From: Clostridiaceae bacterium
Lineage (GTDB): Bacteria > Bacillota > Clostridia > UBA1212 > DUPL01
Direction: 5' to 3'
NCBI GenBank assembly: GCA_012522035.1
Contig: JAAYLF010000143.1
Location: forward strand, 1-10,332
Length of the DNA: 10,332 nucleotides
A model generated the notes under the pieces. It saw only the letters and a program-made list of their open reading frames with translations, did not search any database and was not told the origin of the DNA. A program made the translations under genes and the position numbers. Shown here one piece after another: positions 6,275-10,332 of this stretch. Position 1 is the first letter of the stretch, and every line of letters starts with the position of its first letter.

Positions 6275-7740
6275 AACGTTCCAATTGTCAGTATTGAAAA
6301 CTCTACTGAATGTATGGTCGGCACCTCAATATCCATAGGCGAAAACCAACCGGACTCAAAGTTCAGTGAAACCATAATATGCTCTTTGAAGTATACTTTG
6401 AACAAACCTTCGCTGGTATTCCAAAGGCGCTCTTCTGCTAGTCTTGCAGCCTTTTGAGGCTGAAGCTGATGTCCTGCATATCGCCTGGATATGGTTTTTT
6501 CCTTAAGCTCATCCACATTCGGGCAATAATACTCACGAAACACCTGCTTGAAAGGCTGCTTTATTCTCTCAGTATAAAAACGCTTCTGCCAGTCATGCCA
6601 TGTTTTTGACGTCATTAAATCATAAGGATGGGCAATGTATATGTTTTCATCAACCTGAGTCATGCTGCCGTTAAAGTCAACCAAGAAACCATCTGCGAAG
6701 AACCCCACAAAGCCACTGCTCACAAAGAGAAGCTTTTTTGTTGAAGGACCAAGGACAGGATTCCTTGCAAGCAATTCAAGCTCTCTTTTTGTAAACGCAT
6801 CCCTGTGCACCATAGCTCTTTCCAATGTCTTCCTAGCCCTTTTTTGCTGCTCTTTCAAAGATTTGACAACCTCCAGCCCTTCCGCTACAACCGGATGGTT
6901 TTTGTATGCAGCAGGCACTGACTTTAATACCTTGTCATCCTTTGTACACTTCATTGAGGCAATGCCTTCTTCATCAAAACCAATTGTTAATATTAGCTCA
7001 TCCACTTTAACAGACTCAAACCAATGCCTTACACTATCGAGTTTCAAGGATTCCATCTGCCAGACAAACCTGTTTGTATCCTCATAACCACCAATGCGAG
7101 CTAGATTCTGGATGGCAATATCATAAGCTTGAGCCTCGCTTTGCCTTCGCATTGCACCAAACTGCCTGCTTTCCTTTCTGAAATTCTCCACAAACATATA
7201 TCTTTCCAGCAGTTCTTCCTGACTTTCATACGGCATCAGTGTATAACCAAGCAGGTAATCCTTGTTCCTTGATTTTGCTACCTTTTCAAGAACATCACTT
7301 TTATCAAGCTTTCCTCTCACACTATCCGCAAACGGCTGGGAACGCTTGTGCAGGTTCCCTCCTGCAATATATTTGGCAGCCTTGTACAACAGGGCAAAGT
7401 TTTTCTCTCCCACTTCGCTTAGAGCTTCCCTAAACCACCTGGAATCAAAAGCTCCAGCCTTGAAATCCATAGGGGAAATCGAGGAATAGCGGGCCACCAG
7501 GGCATTCTTCTCTTCAGTAAAGTATTCATTCAAGTGGGCATGAAACCACACTCCTGCTTTCTGAAGACCCGGCACCATCAAATATTCCTCCACAATACCA
7601 AGCCACTGCGGCGCATACATCGCAGCATCAACAATCTTTTGCACCCCAAGTTTCTTAAACTCCTTTATTTGCCCAAGCGTATGGGCATTTTCACCTTCCT
7701 TTGGATAAAGATTCTTGAGTAGAAAACTTAACGTCTGGCC
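6271..7740 (-). pseudogene. DUF4132-type gene, fragment E (start of the DUF4132 core)
   Basis: About 490 codons are open from G-Q-T-L-S-F-L-L-K-N at 7740 to TGA at 6271-6273; the first possible start is a GTG at 7644 without a well-spaced ribosome binding site. It contains A-A-M-Y-A-P-Q-W, H-A-H-L-N-E-Y-F, then L-K-E-Q-Q-K-R-A-R-K-T-L-E-R-A-M-V (near 6858-6800), Q-P-F-K-Q-V-F-R-E-Y-Y and R-R-Y-A-G-H-Q-L, all typical of the DUF4132 core. It ends E-F-S-I-L-T-I-G-T-L-stop. With five T at 6297-6300 in place of four it would read E-F-F-N-T-D-N-W-N-V-M-N-I-T and join fragment F. Confidence 0.85.
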
Positions 7741-8681
7741 TTTTGTGCTGTTGCCCCTGCAAAGTTGTAGCCCCTCACATAATTTCGTTCATTCATCGCA
7801 CACACAATTTGTGCAAAATTGTAACTGCCATAACAGCGATTTATTTTTCCCGCCAAGGGAGACAATCTGGAAGGTGCTTCACCACGGTTAATTTCCGTCT
7901 CAATTACTTTGTCGATTATTCTATTTACAATCTCCATGAATTCCTTGTTGTTTTTACGAAAAGATTCGTTTCTTTTCAATGTGGCATTATCCATAAGCTG
8001 TTCAAAACCAGGCAGAGTCATAAAGTAGCATACATCATTCTCATTTATGATTCCCTCTTTGTACGCCCTGGCAAGGACTTGCAAACCAATGTAGGCACTT
8101 GTTTTAAAATTCATCGCTTTTATATACCCATAAGCCAGGTGGAAATAATCTTTAAACTCCTCCGATGACATATCCATCATATATATGCAATTCATCCAAT
8201 ATACAACTGGATTTTTTTGACCAATGCAGAAATGCAGATTGTCATCCTTTTCGTATACCTGCCTTATTGCATCACTCATGTTCGGCAGTTCTTTTTCTAA
8301 AAATCTGTGAGAATAGTTGTTGTAAAGATCAAGTGCGACATCGAAATAAAAGGGGTATTTGTCCGTTACCTCTTCCAGTGCTGCATTAAGATAAGTCTTT
8401 ACATAGTCGCAGTACGGTATCTTGTGTATGTTCTCATTGAATGACAAGTTAAAAAGCTTCATTATTTCAAGGCTCAGGGCTCGATTGTCAACCAGACTGA
8501 AATAGAATACGGCTTGAATAAGCTCCTGCCTGGTAAACAATTTGCTTATTTCTTCCCTGAACTCAGCACCATATGGATAATCGTCAAGATTGTATTTTCG
8601 GGGATACTTATTCTTAAGCACCCTTACACTTCTCTCGCTGCCGTAGACAATCTCCTCATTTTCGCTGTAATATACCTTCAT
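7728..8681 (-). pseudogene. DUF4132-type gene, fragment D
   Basis: A 317-codon open frame that begins with an ATG at 8681 inside the end of fragment C (26-base overlap, weak AAAAGG upstream) and ends with TAA at 7728-7730. It reads E-I-V-Y-G-S-E-R-S-V-R-V-L, then mostly helical sequence with aromatic residues, to A-T-A-Q-K-A-R-R. Adding one base in the AAAAGGCC stretch (7737-7744) gives Q-K-G-Q-T-L-S-F-L-L-K-N-L-Y-P, the start of fragment E. As a free-standing gene it would be a 317-residue protein that I do not recognise. Confidence 0.8.
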
Positions 8682-9723
8682 TTACATGCCTTTTAACGAC
8701 TTCAGTTAATTTATGTACCTTTTTCTCAAGTTCCTTCAGGTCAGGTAATGCATCTTTGAATTTGTATGATGGTTTCTTTTTGGGCACAGCAAGTTTGGTT
8801 AGCTTGCCATAATCAACCAAACCATATACATTCTCATCGCTTTCCGCGACAACCTCCTCCATGCTGACAATTTCTTTGGCCTTGCTTAATACCTTTGCAA
8901 ATCTGGAATCAGACTGCATGTCCATAACCATCTGCCTGGCTGCCAGTTTGCAGTTTGCGTCTTGAGAATTGTGCAATCTTCTTACAGACTCCAGACAGTC
9001 CTCGGGACTTTGTTCAAGCAGCAATACCATGATGTTTTTTCGTAAAGACTCCGTCTTATGACGAAGCATGCATTCAAGCTCCATATATTCTTCCTCGGAA
9101 AGCTTTATTTCTTTCAACTTTGATGCCGCAATAATTCTCACATACTTACTCTTGTCGCATGCAGCATTTAGTATTGTCTGCCTGTGTTTTTTTGTCGTCA
9201 TGTTATTGGAAAGATTCTCAACAAATACCATCCTTGTATCAACAGGTATTCTTTCATAATAGTCACACAGGGTATTAAACATGCTATCTTTAAGCCCGGC
9301 ACCAGCTGACTTTGCCAGCTCAACAAGGCCATTGTACGTGAATTCCTGGGAGTACTTTCTGGTAAGTTCCTGCATACCGGGATAAAAGACTGATTTTGTC
9401 TTTATTGGTGTTTCGTTTATCATTTTCGATAGCTTTTCAAACATCAATTCATGACCGTATTTAAGCTTCACTACCAAAGAATCTGTCATGTATGCCAGTA
9501 CATCAGGAGTCCGTTCATCACTGTATTTGATAAAATACTCAAGTTGTGCCTGAGGATCGGCGGTCTGGGACAAAAGGTACCAACCAGCAATGCGTTTTGC
9601 CGGATCATTATTACCCAGGAAATCATCCAGGACCTTGTACACATCCTGCAGCTCATAAAAACCAATGCACATAAGTGCAATATGGTTTTCGACAGGATTT
9701 GGGCTGGCAAGATATTTTTTTTT
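8656..9723 (-). pseudogene. DUF4132-type gene, fragment C (HEAT-like helical region)
   Basis: About 355 codons from K-Y-L-A-S-P-N-P to a TGA at 8656-8658. The sequence is a series of amphipathic helix pairs (for example L-N-A-A-C-D-K-S-K-Y-V-R-I-I-A-A-S-K-L-K-E-I), as in HEAT/ARM-like arrays, followed by a Lys/Glu-rich linker (K-E-L-E-K-K-V-H-K-L-T-E-V-V-K-R-H-V-N-E). An extra G near 8675-8676 breaks it; without that base V-N-E continues as V-Y-Y-S-E-N-E-E of fragment D. The frame is also open upstream to 9909, but that part is not homologous sequence. Confidence 0.8.
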
Positions 9724-9919
9724 CGTGCCGGTTTGCAACACAGTCATATATAACTTCCAAATAGTATCTTGCTGCTTTGGACTTTTCGGCTGATACGGGC
9801 AAACCGGTCCATACATCAAACGCCCTGACAACCGATGAAAACCTCTCCATTTTGTTGTCCAGTATGACTTTGAGAAGATAAATAAAGTTGTCGGCATCAC
9901 CCTCGTCAATCAATTCCAA
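9715..9919 (-). pseudogene. DUF4132-type gene, fragment B
   Basis: About 68 codons, starting at L-E-L-I-D-E-G-D-A and running through L-L-K-V-I-L-D-N and R-F-S-S-V-V-R-A-F-D-V-W-T-G to R-H-E-K-K, at a run of nine A (9723-9715, - strand). With eight A the frame passes into K-Y-L-A-S-P-N-P of fragment C. A different minus-strand frame over the same bases stays open up to 9909 but reads as low-quality sequence with no family resemblance. Confidence 0.8.
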
Positions 9920-10332
9920 ATTGACTGCCTGAGACCTTCCTGAAGTTGTGCAGAATGCAATAGCTTTTCAAGGATCTCATGTGCCCATCCGGACATTGAC
10001 ATTGCAAGCGCTTTTAGAACTGTATGGTTCAAGCTTCCTGTGTTTTCATATACTATATGCTCAATCATCTTCATTACGTTATTGTTACCTTAGTCTATTT
10101 CATGAGCCATAGTGTAGGAGATGGCTTTTCTGCCGTTATATGTAAAATATGTGTTTTCACTTTTATTAGGATCTTTCAAATACTCTTCAAGATTAAGATT
10201 CAGGGCTGACAGGTATGCAAAACCTGATAGAAAAGATATCATTCTGCGATAATGCAGACCGATACTATGCTTTGTTCTGAAAGGACGCCTCTCAAAACCT
10301 GACTGGTAGCCAAAATCAAACGTTCTCTTCCA
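9910..10332 (-). pseudogene. DUF4132-type gene, fragment A (most upstream part in the window)
   Basis: The frame is open from the window edge to TAA at 10090-10092, where Tyr would fit (M-A-H-E-I-D-[stop]-G-N-N-N-V). It then continues in the same frame (E-H-I-V-Y-E-N-T-G, A-M-S-M-S-G-W-A-H-E-I-L) to TGA at 9910-9912. Insertion of one T in the TTT at 9918-9920 turns the last residues Q-S-I-W-N into Q-S-I-L-E-L-I-D-E-G, which leads straight into fragment B. No start codon with a ribosome binding site is visible. Confidence 0.8.

Larger units (their letters stand above)
5846..10332 (-). pseudogene. Degenerate DUF5724/DUF4132 (MolR-like) giant protein gene, 5' end outside the window
   Basis: All long minus-strand open frames here join into one protein of about 1,490 residues, truncated at the window edge. 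The order fits the family: an N-terminal helical (HEAT-like) region with L-Q-E-G-L-R-Q-S-I and R-F-S-S-V-V-R-A, a middle A-M-Y-A-P-Q-W segment, then the C-terminal DUF4132 core with R-K-T-L-E-R-A-M-V, E-V-P-P-V-F-F-S-E-x-M-R-D-I-D-L and L-P-V-H-S-S-H-R-G-R-V-F-L-P-F. Six lesions break it: TAA at 10090-10092; a lost T at 9918-9920; an extra A in the A9 run at 9715-9723; an extra G near 8675-8676; a lost base in 7737-7744; a lost T at 6297-6300. One-base repairs restore family-like sequence at each frameshift. The function of DUF4132 proteins is not established. Confidence 0.9.

Noticed and set aside
5846..10332. A new multi-gene system of consecutive overlapping unknown genes
   Set aside because: The overlaps are frameshift joints: each piece continues one DUF5724/DUF4132 protein, and the pieces lack convincing starts of their own.
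1..10332. CRISPR arrays, tRNA or rRNA genes, insertion sequences
   Set aside because: I saw no regularly spaced repeats, tRNA-like cloverleaf, rRNA segment, transposase or terminal inverted repeats when reading both strands by eye.

Overview
The window looks like chromosomal DNA from a low-GC, anaerobic Firmicute of the class Clostridia. The clues are AT-rich coding sequence, strong AGGAG-type ribosome binding sites, textbook sigma-A promoters, and a glycerol-3-phosphate (G3P) oxidation operon of the kind built around GlpP, a BFD-domain flavoprotein and a DUF1667 protein. I cannot name the species from sequence alone.

Layout. (1) Positions 1-779, + strand: the C-terminal part of an FAD-binding dehydrogenase of the fumarate reductase / 3-ketosteroid dehydrogenase type, cut by the window edge. 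Its intrinsic terminator lies inside the coding region of the convergent gene glpP (811-858). (2) Positions 781-4467, - strand: an intact four-gene operon. In transcription order it has a consensus promoter (TTGACA-17-TATAAT), a leader with a strong intrinsic terminator, a GlpA-like FAD dehydrogenase with a C-terminal [2Fe-2S] BFD domain, a second FAD/NAD(P) oxidoreductase, a Cys-rich DUF1667 protein, and the G3P-responsive antiterminator GlpP. The leader terminator is the expected target of GlpP, so the operon probably encodes its own antiterminator. (3) Positions 4464-5364, - strand: a gene with its own promoter for a DUF692-like TIM-barrel protein (the MbnB/TglH/ChrH multinuclear-iron family). 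Its stop codon overlaps the -35 box of the glp operon, and the glp leader terminator would also end its transcript. (4) Positions 5368-10332, - strand: a gene graveyard. It holds the last 63 codons of a GHKL-type sensor histidine kinase, joined to a 5' remnant of a small nucleotidyltransferase with an in-frame stop. Next comes a very large DUF5724/DUF4132 (MolR-like) protein gene, running off the window edge, that is split by one nonsense codon and five single-base frameshifts.

How it works together. The intact part is a G3P catabolic unit. Two flavoproteins and a probable Fe-S protein would oxidise G3P to dihydroxyacetone phosphate and pass the electrons on, and GlpP would permit read-through of the leader terminator when G3P is present. 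No glycerol kinase or facilitator lies in the window. The second half is decaying DNA: every long minus-strand open frame between 5846 and 10332 is a piece of one ancestral protein, not a separate gene. The neighbouring 4.5 kb shows no such lesions, which argues against poor sequence quality as the cause. I did not find a new multi-gene system. The items most worth checking are the glp leader, the terminator embedded in glpP, and the orphan DUF692 gene.
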